Of a DNA stretch of 64,000 nucleotides, positions 8,657 to 17,905 are shown in pieces. Origin of the DNA: Emticicia sp. C21 (lineage in GTDB: Bacteria > Bacteroidota > Bacteroidia > Cytophagales > Spirosomataceae); contig NZ_QVMT01000011.1 in assembly GCF_003418935.1 (NCBI RefSeq), positions 62,353 to 126,352 on the forward strand, given 5' to 3'. The notes beneath the pieces were generated by a model. It made no database searches. It was not told the DNA's origin and saw only the letters and a program-made list of their open reading frames with translations. Numbering within the stretch: position 1 is the first letter of the stretch; every line of letters starts with the position of its first letter. The translations under genes were made by a program, and so were the position numbers.

Positions 8657-10699
8657 TTAGATAAAAAGTGATACAGCGAGGTCGATAACTTTAATGCCAA
8701 TAAATGGCACTATAATACCACCCAAACCATAGATTAATAAGTTGCGGCGAAGAATAGCGCTTGCACCGATAGGTTTATACGCAACACCTTTCAAAGCCAA
8801 TGGAATAAGTAACGGGATAATGATTGCATTGAAAATAACCGCTGAAAGAATAGCGCTTTCAGGACTATGCAAACCCATGATATTTAAACTCTGCAAGGCA
8901 GGAATTGTAGCAATAAACAAGGCCGGAACAATGGCAAAGTATTTGGCAACGTCATTAGCAATTGAAAAAGTAGTCAAGGTACCACGAGTCATTAATAACT
9001 GTTTGCCTATTTCTACAATCTCAATCAGTTTGGTTGGGTCATTATCCAAGTCTACCATGTTACCTGCTTCTTTGGCGGCTTGTGTACCGCTATTCATGGC
9101 AACTCCTACATCAGCCTGGGCCAGGGCAGGGGCATCATTCGTACCGTCACCCATCATGGCTACGAGTTTACCCGATTGTTGCTCTTTGCGGATATACTGC
9201 ATTTTGTCTTCTGGTTTGGCTTCGGCAATGAAATCGTCTACGCCTGCTTTTTCTGCTATATATTTGGCAGTTAATGGATTATCTCCGGTAACCATTACTG
9301 TTTTTACGCCCATTTTGCGCAGCCGCTCAAAACGCTCCTGAATACCTGTTTTGATAATGTCCTGTAGCTCAATTACGCCTAAAACCTTTTCATTCTCTGC
9401 CACAACCAGCGGTGTGCCTCCATTGCTCGAAATACTTTTGACTCTTTCTCCGGTTTCAGCGGGAAATACATTTCCTGCTTTTTCAACCAGTTTTTTGATG
9501 GCATCGTAAGCTCCTTTGCGAATGCTTGTGTCATCAAAATCAATTCCCGAACTACGGGTTTCTGCAGTAAATTTGATAAAAACAGGCTTACTTATTTTGT
9601 AGGTAGATGGATCCACATCTGCCAGTTCGATGATTGATTTACCTTCGGGTGTTTCATCAGCCATAGAACTTAAAACTGCGGCTTTAATAAAGTCCTGCTG
9701 ATTTACTCCTTTAATAGGGTAGAAGTGCGTAGCCTTACGGTTACCTATGGTAATTGTGCCGGTTTTATCCAAAAGTAGCACATCAATATCCCCAGCGGTT
9801 TCAACAGCTTTACCTGATTTCGTAATTACATTTGCACGCAAGGCTCTGTCCATTCCAGCTATACCAATGGCTGATAAGAGTCCACCAATAGTAGTGGGTA
9901 TCAGACAGACAAAGAGTGAAATAAAAGCAGCAATGGTAATTGGTGTTTGCGCATAATCAGCAAAAGGTTTCAAGGTTACACAGACAATGATAAAGATGAT
10001 AGTAAAAGCTGCTAATAAGATAGTCAAAGCAATTTCATTTGGCGTTTTCTGACGGCTTGCTCCCTCAACTAAAGCAATCATTTTATCCAGAAAACTTTCG
10101 CCCGGTTGTGTGGTTACAACTACTTTGATTTTATCAGATAATACCTTTGTACCACCTGTCACACTACTTTTGTCTCCACCCGCTTCACGAATTACCGGGG
10201 CAGATTCACCTGTAATAGCGCTTTCGTCTATGGTTGCTAAACCTTCAATAATTTCTCCATCATTCGGAATGATGTCTCCTGATTCACATACAAATACATA
10301 TCCTTTTTTCAGTTGAGAAGATGGTACAATCAGTATTTCGTTCAGATACATTTCGCCCACAGTCTGAATAACCTTGGCAGGTGTTTCTTCACGGGTTTTC
10401 CGTAAGCTGTTGGCTTGTGCCTTACCTCGTGCTTCAGCTAGAGCTTCGGCAAAATTGGCAAAGAGCAAGGTAGTCAACAGAATTAAAAAGACTATTATAT
10501 TATAAGTGAGACTACCCTGATTGGCAGCACCTAAGAATATGGCAATACAAACAAACAGCATAATAACTGTCCCGATTTCAACCGTAAACATAACAGGGTT
10601 ACGAAACATGAGTCGGGGATTGAGTTTGATAAAAGACTGCCCGATGGCTTCTCTTACCAATTGTCTGTCAAATAGCGAGATTTGATTATTTCTGGTCAT
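8657..10699 (-). CDS. kdpB: K+-transporting ATPase subunit B (catalytic P-type ATPase)
   Basis: KdpB of 680 residues hydrolyses ATP to drive K+ import. The phosphorylated aspartate is D311 in [10 protein letters not shown]; the actuator loop TGES is at 163-166, whose serine corresponds to the inhibitory phosphorylation site of E. coli KdpB (S162). The nucleotide-binding region has [10 protein letters not shown] and the hinge [21 protein letters not shown]. Membrane segments are at about 35-85, 220-275 and the C-terminal 110 residues. The gene starts 8 bases after the kdpA stop and ends 7 bases before kdpC, so the genes are co-transcribed. Length matches the family. Confidence 0.97.
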   Translation of the reverse strand: MTRNNQISLFDRQLVREAIGQSFIKLNPRLMFRNPVMFTVEIGTVIMLFVCIAIFLGAANQGSLTYNIIVFLILLTTLLFANFAEALAEARGKAQANSLRKTREETPAKVIQTVGEMYLNEILIVPSSQLKKGYVFVCESGDIIPNDGEIIEGLATIDESAITGESAPVIREAGGDKSSVTGGTKVLSDKIKVVVTTQPGESFLDKMIALVEGASRQKTPNEIALTILLAAFTIIFIIVCVTLKPFADYAQTPITIAAFISLFVCLIPTTIGGLLSAIGIAGMDRALRANVITKSGKAVETAGDIDVLLLDKTGTITIGNRKATHFYPIKGVNQQDFIKAAVLSSMADETPEGKSIIELADVDPSTYKISKPVFIKFTAETRSSGIDFDDTSIRKGAYDAIKKLVEKAGNVFPAETGERVKSISSNGGTPLVVAENEKVLGVIELQDIIKTGIQERFERLRKMGVKTVMVTGDNPLTAKYIAEKAGVDDFIAEAKPEDKMQYIRKEQQSGKLVAMMGDGTNDAPALAQADVGVAMNSGTQAAKEAGNMVDLDNDPTKLIEIVEIGKQLLMTRGTLTTFSIANDVAKYFAIVPALFIATIPALQSLNIMGLHSPESAILSAVIFNAIIIPLLIPLALKGVAYKPIGASAILRRNLLIYGLGGIIVPFIGIKVIDLAVSLFI

Positions 10700-10707
10700 G
10701 GGATTAC

Positions 10708-12435
10708 TTATTTAAATAGAGTAAAATGTTCTGCCAATGGGCCTAAGGCCAAAGCAGGAAAAAATGATAGGGCAGCAATAATACCTATCACAGCAAGCGT
10801 CATAATGGCAAAAGTGGATGTATCGGTTTTCAATGTCCCGGCACTTGCAGGGATATACTTTTTGTTTGCCAGTAAACCTGCAATAGCCACTGGACCGATA
10901 ATCGGTAAGAATCTGCTTAGAAGAAGCACTATACCTGTTGTAATATTCCAGAACGGATTATTATCGCCAAGACCTTCAAATCCACTACCGTTATTGGCCG
11001 CACTCGATGTATATTCATACAGCATTTCAGAGAATCCGTGATAACCAGGATTATTGAGCCAGCCAGTAGCGTTTCCGTTAAACCACCAACCCATTGGAGT
11101 GTCGTTGGCAGTTAGGTAGGCCGCTAAAGCAGAACCAACCAGAATCAATAAGGGATGAAGAATGGCGATAATAGCGGCAATTTTTACTTCTCGCGCTTCT
11201 ACCTTTTTACCTAGAAACTCAGGTGTACGACCTACCATTAAGCCTGAGATAAATACCCCAAGAATGATAAAAATGTAATAGTTTAAGATACCAACTCCGC
11301 ATCCTCCGTAAAAGGCATTTATCATCATACCTAACATCTGCATAGCACCTGAAAGCGGCATACTGCTGTCGTGCATACTATTGACAGACCCAGTTGAAAT
11401 AACAGTCGTTGCAATGCTCCAGTAAGCTGAAGCGGCTGTGCCAAATCTTACTTCCTTACCTTCCATGCTTCCGGTTGGTTGTACAACACCTAAATGTTGT
11501 ATGGCAGGACTTCCGTTGATTTCTGCAATGACCGTCGGAATAGTGAGAGACAAAAAGCCAACTGTCATGACTCCAAAGATCGTCCAGGCTAGTTTTTTGC
11601 GTTTCAGGTAATAGCCCAAAGCAAAGATGAAAGCAAGCGGGATAATCATCTGAGAGAACATTTCCAGAGCATTGGTAAAGTAATTAGGATTTTCGAGCGG
11701 GTGAGCAGAGTTTGCACCAAAGAAACCCCCGCCGTTAGTGCCGAGATGCTTAATAGCAACAAAAGCAGCTACCGGACCTCTTGAAACCTTCATCGAATCA
11801 CCTTGCAAAGTAGTAATGGTATCTTTTCCCTCAAATGTCATCGGCGTGCCATTGAAAACTAAGAGTGCAGAAACGATAATGGATAGAGGTAGAAGTATAC
11901 GAGTACAACTTTTTAAAAAGTAATTATAGAAATTACCCAGCTTTTCTGCCTGACGATTGCGCATGGCATTGAAGACAATAACGCAAGCGGCCATACCAGT
12001 AGCTGCTGAAACAAAGTGCAGGTACATCAGGCCAATTAATTGTGTCAGGTAAGAAACCCCTGTTTCGCCTGAATAGTGCTGCAGGTTACAGTTAACAACA
12101 AATGAGATAGCGGTATTAAATGCCAGATCGGGTGACATGGAGGGATTGCCATCAGGATTCAACGGTAACCAACCCTGATTCATCAAAATAAACATACTCA
12201 GAAGAAACCAGATAAAGTTGATGCTTAGAAGGGCAGTTAAATGTTGTTTCCAGTTCATTTCCTGACTAGCATCAATACCACTGATGCGATAAAAAAGCTT
12301 TTCAACGGGATTAAAAACAGGGTCAAAGAAAGTCTGTTCACCTGTATAAACCTTGGCCATGTATTTTCCAAAGGGAATGGCCAGTAGCAGTGTGACCACA
12401 AATAGGGCAATAATGCCTGATATTTCATTGTTCAT
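10708..12435 (-). CDS. kdpA: K+-transporting ATPase subunit A (K+ channel subunit)
   Basis: KdpA of 575 residues is the channel-like subunit that binds and selects K+. About ten hydrophobic segments and four pore-loop repeats are visible: [24 protein letters not shown], a third around [13 protein letters not shown], and NNGSGFEGL. These correspond to the four selectivity-filter regions of E. coli KdpA. It is the first large gene of the operon, 5 bases after kdpF. Confidence 0.97.
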   Translation of the reverse strand: MNNEISGIIALFVVTLLLAIPFGKYMAKVYTGEQTFFDPVFNPVEKLFYRISGIDASQEMNWKQHLTALLSINFIWFLLSMFILMNQGWLPLNPDGNPSMSPDLAFNTAISFVVNCNLQHYSGETGVSYLTQLIGLMYLHFVSAATGMAACVIVFNAMRNRQAEKLGNFYNYFLKSCTRILLPLSIIVSALLVFNGTPMTFEGKDTITTLQGDSMKVSRGPVAAFVAIKHLGTNGGGFFGANSAHPLENPNYFTNALEMFSQMIIPLAFIFALGYYLKRKKLAWTIFGVMTVGFLSLTIPTVIAEINGSPAIQHLGVVQPTGSMEGKEVRFGTAASAYWSIATTVISTGSVNSMHDSSMPLSGAMQMLGMMINAFYGGCGVGILNYYIFIILGVFISGLMVGRTPEFLGKKVEAREVKIAAIIAILHPLLILVGSALAAYLTANDTPMGWWFNGNATGWLNNPGYHGFSEMLYEYTSSAANNGSGFEGLGDNNPFWNITTGIVLLLSRFLPIIGPVAIAGLLANKKYIPASAGTLKTDTSTFAIMTLAVIGIIAALSFFPALALGPLAEHFTLFK

Positions 12436-12440
12436 GAGAC

Positions 12441-12518
12441 TTAGAATTTTTCAGGTTTAAGTAAGACATACACGAGGTATGTAAAAACCAACATTGATAA
12501 AATGAATAGGAGTGTCAT
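12441..12518 (-). CDS. kdpF: K+-transporting ATPase small subunit KdpF
   Basis: A 25-residue reading frame (MTLLFILSMLVFTYLVYVLL followed by KPEKF) directly before kdpA, with 5 bases between them. It has one hydrophobic span and the characteristic C-terminal LLKPEKF of KdpF, the lipid-like stabilising subunit of the complex. It is too short for most automatic gene calls. Confidence 0.9.
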   Translation of the reverse strand: MTLLFILSMLVFTYLVYVLLKPEKF

Positions 12519-12522
12519 GGTT

Positions 12523-12606
12523 TTATATATTTTCAAAAAAGTGAATGGATTTGTAACAAACCCCGAACAGGACTACACCAATAATGATTAAAATGAGCGT
12601 TACCAT
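12523..12606 (-). CDS. Unknown 27-residue membrane peptide at the head of the kdp operon
   Basis: An ATG at 12606 opens a frame of 27 codons ending in TAA at 12523, four bases before the kdpF start. The product has one hydrophobic span (VTLILIIIGVVLFGVC) followed by a short polar and aromatic tail, YKSIHFFENI. It is not KdpF, which follows it. Its tight spacing with kdpF and single-span topology suggest a small subunit or regulator of the Kdp complex, but I know of no assigned function. The frame could also be chance, since it is short; conservation in related kdp operons would settle this. Confidence 0.55.
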   Translation of the reverse strand: MVTLILIIIGVVLFGVCYKSIHFFENI

Positions 12607-12717
12607 TGTTTTAAAATTTAGTTATGGTAATGATATGCCAATGTTTATGCCTATTCTTTTCTTGGAATTATAAGTAGTTGATAGTGAGTGAATTATTAAG
12701 ACCATGCCAAAATGCAG

Positions 12718-12752
12718 ACAAAAAAAAGCCTATCAAAATGATAAGCTTTTCT
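12718..12752 (-). terminator. Intrinsic terminator after the sigma54 regulator gene
   Basis: On the minus strand AAAAGC-T-TATC pairs with GATA-G-GCTTTT around an ATTTT loop and is followed by a run of seven T (GCTTTTTTT). It separates the regulator gene from the kdp operon, which therefore needs its own promoter in 12607-12717. Confidence 0.7.
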
Positions 12753-12784
12753 CAAAATGGAGTGAAGGAGTATTGAGTAAATGT

Positions 12785-12853
12785 TTTGCACGAAGTTTCT
12801 CATTACCTCTGTGAAACTCTGTGCAAAACTCCGGGTTACTCAGTGGTTAATTA
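12785..12853. repeat. CACAGAG-family repeat, partial copy 2
   Basis: This resembles the right half of the element at 7987-8073: CTCTGTG words, AAACTCCG, GGTTACTC and GTGGTTAATTA occur in the same order. The left half is largely missing. It lies between the sigma54 regulator stop and its terminator hairpin. Confidence 0.55.
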
Positions 12854-12883
12854 ATATTGGAAATTCGATTTCAAAAAAAATCA

Positions 12884-14221
12884 TTACAAGCCATACTCCT
12901 CAATCTTCCTATAAAGCGTAGCAATACCAATCTCTAATAACCGGGCAGTTTCTGTCTTATTGCCTTTGGTATAGTTCAATACCTTCTGGATATGCAGTTT
13001 TTCTACACTTGCCATTGAGAAGGCTGAAAGTGTTCCTTTGTTTTGTTGTCGTGGCTGCTGAATATCAAATGGCAGTAAATCAGCAGTCAGCGTATTAGAA
13101 TCTGCCAGAATAATAGCTCTTTCAATTATGTTTTTTAACTCACGAATATTACCTACCCATTCGTAGCTTTCTAACTTTTCAAGACATTCATCATCAATCT
13201 TTTCAACGCGCTTATTAGTCTTGGCCGAAAACTGTTGCATAAAATAGTGAGTCAACGGCTCAATATCTTTTGTCCGCTCGCGCAGAGGCGGCAAATGAAT
13301 CTCAAATACACTCAGACGAAAATAAAGGTCTGAACGAAAATGATTGGCTTCGTATTCCTGCTTCAAATCCCGATTAGTAGCCGCTATCAGCCGGAAATTA
13401 GATTTGGTTGGCTTGGTATCACCCAATTTAATAAACTCACTGGTTTCTAATACGCGTAGTAGTTTGGCTTGTAATTCTAAAGGCATTTCTCCGATTTCGT
13501 CCAGAAGTAAAGTACCTCCGTTTGCTTCTTCAATTAAGCCCTTTTTATCTTTGATAGCCCCGGTAAATGCTCCTTGTTTATGTCCGAACAATTCACTTTC
13601 AAGAATATCTTTGCTGAATGTACTACAATTGAGCGTTACAAAACTTTTTCCGGCTCTTGAGCTTGCCTGATGAATGCCTTGTGCAAATACTTCTTTACCT
13701 GTTCCGGTTTCTCCTGTTAATAAAACAGTTGTATCAATCGGTGCTACTTTTTTTGCTAAATCTATGGCTTGCTGAATCGCTTTCGATTTGCCGATAATAG
13801 CATCGAAAGAGAACTTTTCACCAACTCGCTTTTCAAGGTCTCTTACTTTCTTTTGTAATTGTACTTTCTCAATTGCCCGGTGGAGTAGGGGAATAATCTT
13901 TTCGTTGTCATCACCTTTTACTATATAATCAAAAGCACCATTTTTCATGGCCTGAACCCCATCATTGATATTACCATAAGCAGTCAATAAAATTACCTCT
14001 ACCAATGGGTGCAATAATTTGATTTTGGGTAGTAAATCAACCCCGTTTCCGTCGGGTAGCTTTACGTCTGAAAGAACAACATCAATAGCAAACTGCTCTA
14101 GTTTCTTTAAACCAGCCCTGCAATCTCCCGCCTCCACTACCTCAAACCCCTCTGACTCAATAATGCGTGCCAGTAATTTTCTGAGTTTTTCTTCATCATC
14201 TATAATTAATACTGTTCTCAT
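12884..14221 (-). CDS. Sigma54-dependent response regulator (NtrC family)
   Basis: A 445-residue two-component regulator that activates sigma54 promoters. The receiver domain (1-120) has the acidic pair D8/D9, phospho-acceptor D52, T80 and K102. The AAA+ domain (about 140-370) has Walker A GETGTGKE (170-177), the sigma54 contact loop GAFTGA (217-222) and GGTLLLDEIGEM as Walker B. A Fis-type helix-turn-helix (about 405-445: NKTETARLLEIGIATLYRKI) ends the protein. It lies just upstream of the kdp operon on the same strand, 278 bases before the first small ORF, and replaces the OmpR-type KdpE of enterobacteria. The likely partner is the kinase at 3908-5641. It starts 17 bases after a ThuA gene and may be transcribed with it. 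Confidence 0.93.
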   Translation of the reverse strand: MRTVLIIDDEEKLRKLLARIIESEGFEVVEAGDCRAGLKKLEQFAIDVVLSDVKLPDGNGVDLLPKIKLLHPLVEVILLTAYGNINDGVQAMKNGAFDYIVKGDDNEKIIPLLHRAIEKVQLQKKVRDLEKRVGEKFSFDAIIGKSKAIQQAIDLAKKVAPIDTTVLLTGETGTGKEVFAQGIHQASSRAGKSFVTLNCSTFSKDILESELFGHKQGAFTGAIKDKKGLIEEANGGTLLLDEIGEMPLELQAKLLRVLETSEFIKLGDTKPTKSNFRLIAATNRDLKQEYEANHFRSDLYFRLSVFEIHLPPLRERTKDIEPLTHYFMQQFSAKTNKRVEKIDDECLEKLESYEWVGNIRELKNIIERAIILADSNTLTADLLPFDIQQPRQQNKGTLSAFSMASVEKLHIQKVLNYTKGNKTETARLLEIGIATLYRKIEEYGL

Positions 14222-14238
14222 ACTTTTGCTTATTTCAA

Positions 14239-14988
14239 TTATCTGCCCACAGCCCAGAAAATAGCGTTTTTAAACAAAGTCTTATAAGCTTCATTATCAA
14301 ATAACTCAGGGGAATGCCCCATAAATATGTACACATTTCGGGCTTTCATTTTCCCATTTGTCCATATCACCGGATGGTCTCCCATTTTTATTTTGGTGTC
14401 TGGTGTATACGAATTTTCATCTACACTCGCTAATACATGCACATTGGGTCTTGGGCTTTTATTGTATGTATACCATTCTTCTTTTTTTATGGTAAAGGAT
14501 GTGGGTACACCTTTCATAACAGGATGTTGTTTATATTCAATGTTTACCGTTCCCGCCACAAAAGTAGCGATGTAATTCTTATATCGTATGCCTCCCATAA
14601 AATCAGAAAACCAGTTCCACATCGGGAAACCATCAAATTCACCCAACAAAGTGGCATGATGAAAACCAATCCAACCTCCCTTACCTTGTTCAATATACTT
14701 AATAAAAGCCTTTGAGGCTTTTTCTTTCCATCCATAAGGAGGATAATCTAATTGAATAAAAAGCTGATACTGATTCAGATAGTTTTCATCAATGACATCA
14801 GTATTCTGAATATAATCAATAGCAAAACTACTATCAGCCGCCAATTGATTCAACCACACCTTCGCCCGGGTAGAATACTGAATATGATGCCCTCCACTTT
14901 CAGCAAGAGCTAGTACTTTAAATTTAGTTTGGCCATAAAGTAAATTACAGAAAGTTGAAAAAAAAAGAATAACTAATATTTGCCTCAT
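14239..14988 (-). CDS. Secreted ThuA-domain protein 1
   Basis: A 249-residue protein with a signal peptide (about 1-19, cleavage after LYG) and one ThuA domain (glutamine amidotransferase-like fold). The domain carries motifs shared with the second copy at 15273-16037: KFKVLALAES at the first strand, QLFIQLDYPP, GGWIGFHHA, a W-x-W-F-x-DFMGG motif, HPVMKG, EWY and DHPVIW near the C-terminus. ThuA-like proteins are linked to sugar metabolism (trehalose utilisation, 3-keto-sugar pathways) in various bacteria, but the biochemical activity is unsettled. It sits 17 bases upstream of the sigma54 regulator. Confidence 0.85.
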   Translation of the reverse strand: MRQILVILFFSTFCNLLYGQTKFKVLALAESGGHHIQYSTRAKVWLNQLAADSSFAIDYIQNTDVIDENYLNQYQLFIQLDYPPYGWKEKASKAFIKYIEQGKGGWIGFHHATLLGEFDGFPMWNWFSDFMGGIRYKNYIATFVAGTVNIEYKQHPVMKGVPTSFTIKKEEWYTYNKSPRPNVHVLASVDENSYTPDTKIKMGDHPVIWTNGKMKARNVYIFMGHSPELFDNEAYKTLFKNAIFWAVGR

Positions 14989-15057
14989 AACAGTGATTTA
15001 ACGAAAGAAATAAGAAAATTCTGACTAAAATATAACAACTAAAAATGCTAACCTCAT

Positions 15058-15160
15058 ACCATCATTCCTGTTTGAGTGTAATTAAAAATCGTAGATTAAA
15101 TTATGAGTATGGTATCATAACTATCGGATTTTTAATTGAACGAGTTTGAATGATGGCTTT
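15058..15160. repeat. Imperfect inverted repeat between the two ThuA genes
   Basis: CCATCATTC near 15058 pairs with GAATGATGG near 15147-15156, and AATTAAAAATC pairs with GATTTTTAATT (around 15127-15137), with an unpaired interior of about 30 bases. It lies in a 284-base gap with no gene, next to the terminator at 15181. Confidence 0.6.
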
Positions 15161-15180
15161 TTTGCGGACGGCTAATCTTG

Positions 15181-15209
15181 CTTACTTTTTTACAGCTCAA
15201 AAAAGTAAG
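15181..15209. terminator. Hairpin terminator after ThuA gene 2
   Basis: A perfect 11-bp inverted repeat, CTTACTTTTTT (15181-15191) and AAAAAAGTAAG (15199-15209), with a 7-base loop. The A/T-rich arms give a T run in both directions. It lies 64 bases beyond the stop of the gene at 15273-16037. Confidence 0.7.
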
Positions 15210-15272
15210 AGCCAGAAAATAAAGCGTTTTTCAAAACTATACACATGGTTATTAGATTGATAATTAAATAAC

Positions 15273-16037
15273 TCATTTCTTACTTCCAGCCCACAAAACC
15301 GCATTACGCACAAGCGCCGTATAATCTTTATTCTCACAAAGAGAAGCATCATGCCCGATACCAATATAAATTGTATGCGGATACTTCTCATTACACCAGA
15401 TAATAGGATGGTCGCCCATCGGCTTGTTTTGTGTAAAGGTTGATTCATCAGCGGTAGCCAATACTCTTACATTTCCTCGTGGACTTTTATTAAACTCATA
15501 CCATTCATCAGATACCTCTATACGCCTGGGTAAATTTTTGGTAACCGGGTGTTTGCGGTCTTCTATCACAAATGTGCCTTTTTGAAACTTTGGATGTGGA
15601 GAATAAGCAATTCGGCCCATAAAATCTTCAAACCATTGCCAATATACTCTTTTGGGCGATTTAAACATATCTCCGGTCAGCCCTGCGGCATGAATGCCGA
15701 CCCAACCGCCACCATTTTCAATATACTGTTGCAAAGCAGCCTGTTGAGCAGCAGACATATCAAATGGTGCCAGATGCAACTGTATAAATACTTTGTATTG
15801 CATCAGATTTACTTCATTTACTGCACTTGTATCATCGGTAAATTCTAATTCAAAGTTATTTTCCAAAGCCATTTTTTCAAAAAAAGGTTTGGCTGCGGCA
15901 ATCATATTGAGATGGTCTTTAGCACGGGAGGCTACCACTAAAACCTTAAATTTAGGCTTGCGATGGAAAGAAGAAAAAAAAGTAAAAACAGCACCTGAAA
16001 GTGCCAGAATACAACACAATTTTAACAGGCGCTTCAT
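15273..16037 (-). CDS. Secreted ThuA-domain protein 2
   Basis: A 254-residue paralogue of the preceding ThuA protein. It has a signal sequence or membrane anchor (MKRLLKLCCILALSGAVFTF) and the same ordered motifs: KFKVLVVASRAKDH, QYKVFIQLHLAPF, GGGWVGIHAAG, W-x-WFEDFMG, HPVTKN, DEWYEFNKSPR and DHPIIW. The shared NKSPRxNVxVLA segment shows the two arose from one ancestor, although they are now clearly diverged. A terminator and a repeat separate the two genes. Specific substrate unknown; the family is often found with glycan or cyclitol catabolism. Confidence 0.85.
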   Translation of the reverse strand: MKRLLKLCCILALSGAVFTFFSSFHRKPKFKVLVVASRAKDHLNMIAAAKPFFEKMALENNFELEFTDDTSAVNEVNLMQYKVFIQLHLAPFDMSAAQQAALQQYIENGGGWVGIHAAGLTGDMFKSPKRVYWQWFEDFMGRIAYSPHPKFQKGTFVIEDRKHPVTKNLPRRIEVSDEWYEFNKSPRGNVRVLATADESTFTQNKPMGDHPIIWCNEKYPHTIYIGIGHDASLCENKDYTALVRNAVLWAGSKK

Positions 16038-16179
16038 AGGTTTTTTATTTAAAATTAGCTATTTTATAATGGTAAACTATAGCTTTTAAACGATTTTTTA
16101 AGGAATTATTAATTATACGGTTCAAGGAAAATTCACCAAAAATGATTAACTTCGCTTTTACCCACCAAAGATAAAGCTT

Positions 16180-17181
16180 ATGCGAAAAGAAAAAGAAAAT
16201 GTTTTACTCCGATTACCTAAAATTATTTTGAATGCGCTACTAAACCTACTTAAAGACGACGACGAAAAACATGCTGACCGTTCCAAATACCAGATTGCCA
16301 AGGAGATTCGTGAAGTGAAGGTCACTATCAGACGATTAATTAAAGACTTCTTTTTAATCTCTGTTGGTGTACTTTCTGCCGGTTTTGGATTGGATGGTTT
16401 TCTCTTACCCAATGAATTTATAGATGGCGGAGCCACTGGTATTTCGCTCCTTATTACAGCGGCACAAGACTACCCGCTCTCATTAATGCTTATTATCGTA
16501 AATATACCCTTTGTTATTATAGGTTTAACAGTGGTTGGCAAAGAATTTGCCATAAAAACCGCCATCGGGATAGCAGCCCTAGCATTAGCAGTAGCGTTTA
16601 TACCTTATCCTGAAATTACTCACGACAAATTACTTACTTCTGTATTTGGTGGATTCTTTTTAGGACTCGGTATCGGAATGGCCATGAGAGGTGGTGGTGT
16701 GATTGATGGAACCGAGGTGCTTGCTATTACCCTTAGCCGTAGAATGGGGTTGACTATCGGTGATGTAATCTTAGTAATTAATGTGATTATATTCTCCGTA
16801 GCTGCTTATGTCTTGTCTATGGAAACGGCTCTTTATTCTATGCTTACTTACCTTTCTGCCTCAAAAACAGTTGATTTTGTAATTGAAGGGATTGAAGAAT
16901 ATACTGGGGTTACAATTATATCGCTAAAGGCCGCGGAAATAAAGAAAATGATTATTGAAGAAATGGGACGAGGTGTAACTGTTTATAAAGGCGAAAGAGG
17001 ATTCGGTAAAACAGGTTATACCGAGGGGGAAATGAAAATAGTCTATACAGTAATTACCCGTCTTGAAGTAAGTAAACTCAACCTCGAAATTGAAAAGATA
17101 GACCCCAATGCGTTTGTAGTCATGACAAGCATTAAAGATACTAAAGGTGGTATGATTAAAAAACGCTCTGTACCACATTAA
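16180..17181 (+). CDS. YitT-family membrane protein (DUF161 + DUF2179)
   Basis: A 333-residue integral membrane protein. After an unusual hydrophilic N-terminal extension of about 55 residues come five or six membrane segments (about 58-230) with the YitT motif FIDGGATGISLL, GGFFLGLGIGMAMRGGG and DGTEVLAI. The last about 90 residues form a soluble DUF2179 domain (KGERGFGKTG, VVMTSIKDTKGG). Function of the family is unknown; transport has been proposed. It is divergent from ThuA gene 2 and followed by an inverted repeat that may end its transcript. Confidence 0.88.
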   Translation: MRKEKENVLLRLPKIILNALLNLLKDDDEKHADRSKYQIAKEIREVKVTIRRLIKDFFLISVGVLSAGFGLDGFLLPNEFIDGGATGISLLITAAQDYPLSLMLIIVNIPFVIIGLTVVGKEFAIKTAIGIAALALAVAFIPYPEITHDKLLTSVFGGFFLGLGIGMAMRGGGVIDGTEVLAITLSRRMGLTIGDVILVINVIIFSVAAYVLSMETALYSMLTYLSASKTVDFVIEGIEEYTGVTIISLKAAEIKKMIIEEMGRGVTVYKGERGFGKTGYTEGEMKIVYTVITRLEVSKLNLEIEKIDPNAFVVMTSIKDTKGGMIKKRSVPH

Positions 17182-17188
17182 GAGGCAG

Positions 17189-17324
17189 ATTGAGTGATTG
17201 TTTGATTTAGTGAATGAGTGATTAATTCGTTTGACTTTTGATTTATGTGCCTGGTGTCAATTGATTGGTTGATTTCATTAATATTAACTAATCACTCATT
17301 CACTAATTCACACAATCGCTCAAT
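17189..17324. repeat. Long inverted repeat, AGTGA family, copy 1
   Basis: A 36-base arm (17189-17224) is matched by its reverse complement at 17289-17324 with only about three mismatches; the loop is 64 bases. The arm is made of AGTGATT/AGTGAATGAG words. Related elements lie at 27769-27870 and 60301-60420. It begins 8 bases after the YitT stop and could act as a terminator. Confidence 0.8.
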
Positions 17325-17343
17325 AAATTGTCACAACTCTTCG

Positions 17344-17351
17344 TACTTTTG
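17344..17351 (+). promoter_or_regulatory. Candidate -7 promoter box for the gamma-carbonic anhydrase gene
   Basis: TACTTTTG fits the Bacteroidota TAnnTTTG consensus and lies 36 bases before the chosen start codon. No well-spaced -33 TTG was found, so support is partial. Confidence 0.4.
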
Positions 17352-17386
17352 TGCAAATTCATTTATCCACATTATTATCATTTCAA

Positions 17387-17905
17387 ATGGCTCTTTTATT
17401 ACCTGTTAAAGGAATCAGCCCGACATGGGGCGATAATTGTTGGTTTGCACCTAATTCAACCATTGTAGGCGATGTAATTATGGGTAAAGATTGTACAATC
17501 TGGTTTAATGCCGTAGTTCGTGGCGATGTGAACTCGATTATTATGGGAGATAGAGTAAATATTCAGGACGGAGCGGTGATCCATTGTACTTATCAGAAGA
17601 CTAAAACTACCATCGGCAACAACGTAAGTATTGCTCATAATGCCATCGTGCATGGCTGTACTATCGAAGACAAAGTACTGGTAGGTATGGGTGCAATTAT
17701 TATGGATGGCGCTGTAATTGGCACAGGTTCAATCATTGCCGCAGGTGCTATTATTACACAGAATACAGTCGTTCCTCCCAACTCTATTTATGCTGGAAAT
17801 CCTGCTAAATTCCTTAAATCAGTTACACCTGAATTAGAAGAGGTATTTATGCGTACAGCTAATAATTATGTGATGTACTCAGAGTGGTTTAAAGTGTCAA
17901 ATTGA
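17387..17905 (+). CDS. Gamma-carbonic anhydrase family protein (YrdA/PaaY-like)
   Basis: A 172-residue left-handed beta-helix protein made of hexapeptide repeats (I/V-x-G-D pattern throughout). The three zinc-ligand histidines of the gamma-carbonic anhydrase family are present: H66 (VIHCT), H84 and H89 (IAHNAIVHGC). I chose the ATG at 17387; an upstream in-frame GTG at 17351 would overlap the promoter box and add 12 residues foreign to the family. Carbonic anhydrase activity is not proven for most of these proteins, and some act as CoA-related or metal-binding proteins. Single gene. Confidence 0.9.
   Translation: MALLLPVKGISPTWGDNCWFAPNSTIVGDVIMGKDCTIWFNAVVRGDVNSIIMGDRVNIQDGAVIHCTYQKTKTTIGNNVSIAHNAIVHGCTIEDKVLVGMGAIIMDGAVIGTGSIIAAGAIITQNTVVPPNSIYAGNPAKFLKSVTPELEEVFMRTANNYVMYSEWFKVSN

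Noticed and set aside
8650-8700. Longer KdpC starting at 8700
   Set aside because: The extra codons overlap the end of kdpB and do not fit the family; the ATG at 8649 gives the normal membrane helix.
8742-9341. 199-codon open frame on the plus strand inside kdpB
   Set aside because: It is antisense to a fully conserved kdpB, has no recognised domain, and its composition follows from the reverse complement of the kdpB codons.
12607-12717. Sigma54 (-24/-12) promoter in front of the kdp operon
   Set aside because: Two TTGGCAT words on the minus strand look like a -24 element, but at the right distance there is TAAT or TACC and not TTGC. I do not claim a site without a better -12 match.
15549-16089. 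Plus-strand ORFs over ThuA gene 2
   Set aside because: They are antisense shadows without domain content and overlap a gene with clear family motifs.
17181-17350. CRISPR-like array from repeated AGTGA words
   Set aside because: The repeats are inverted, irregular in spacing and without unique spacers; no cas gene is present.
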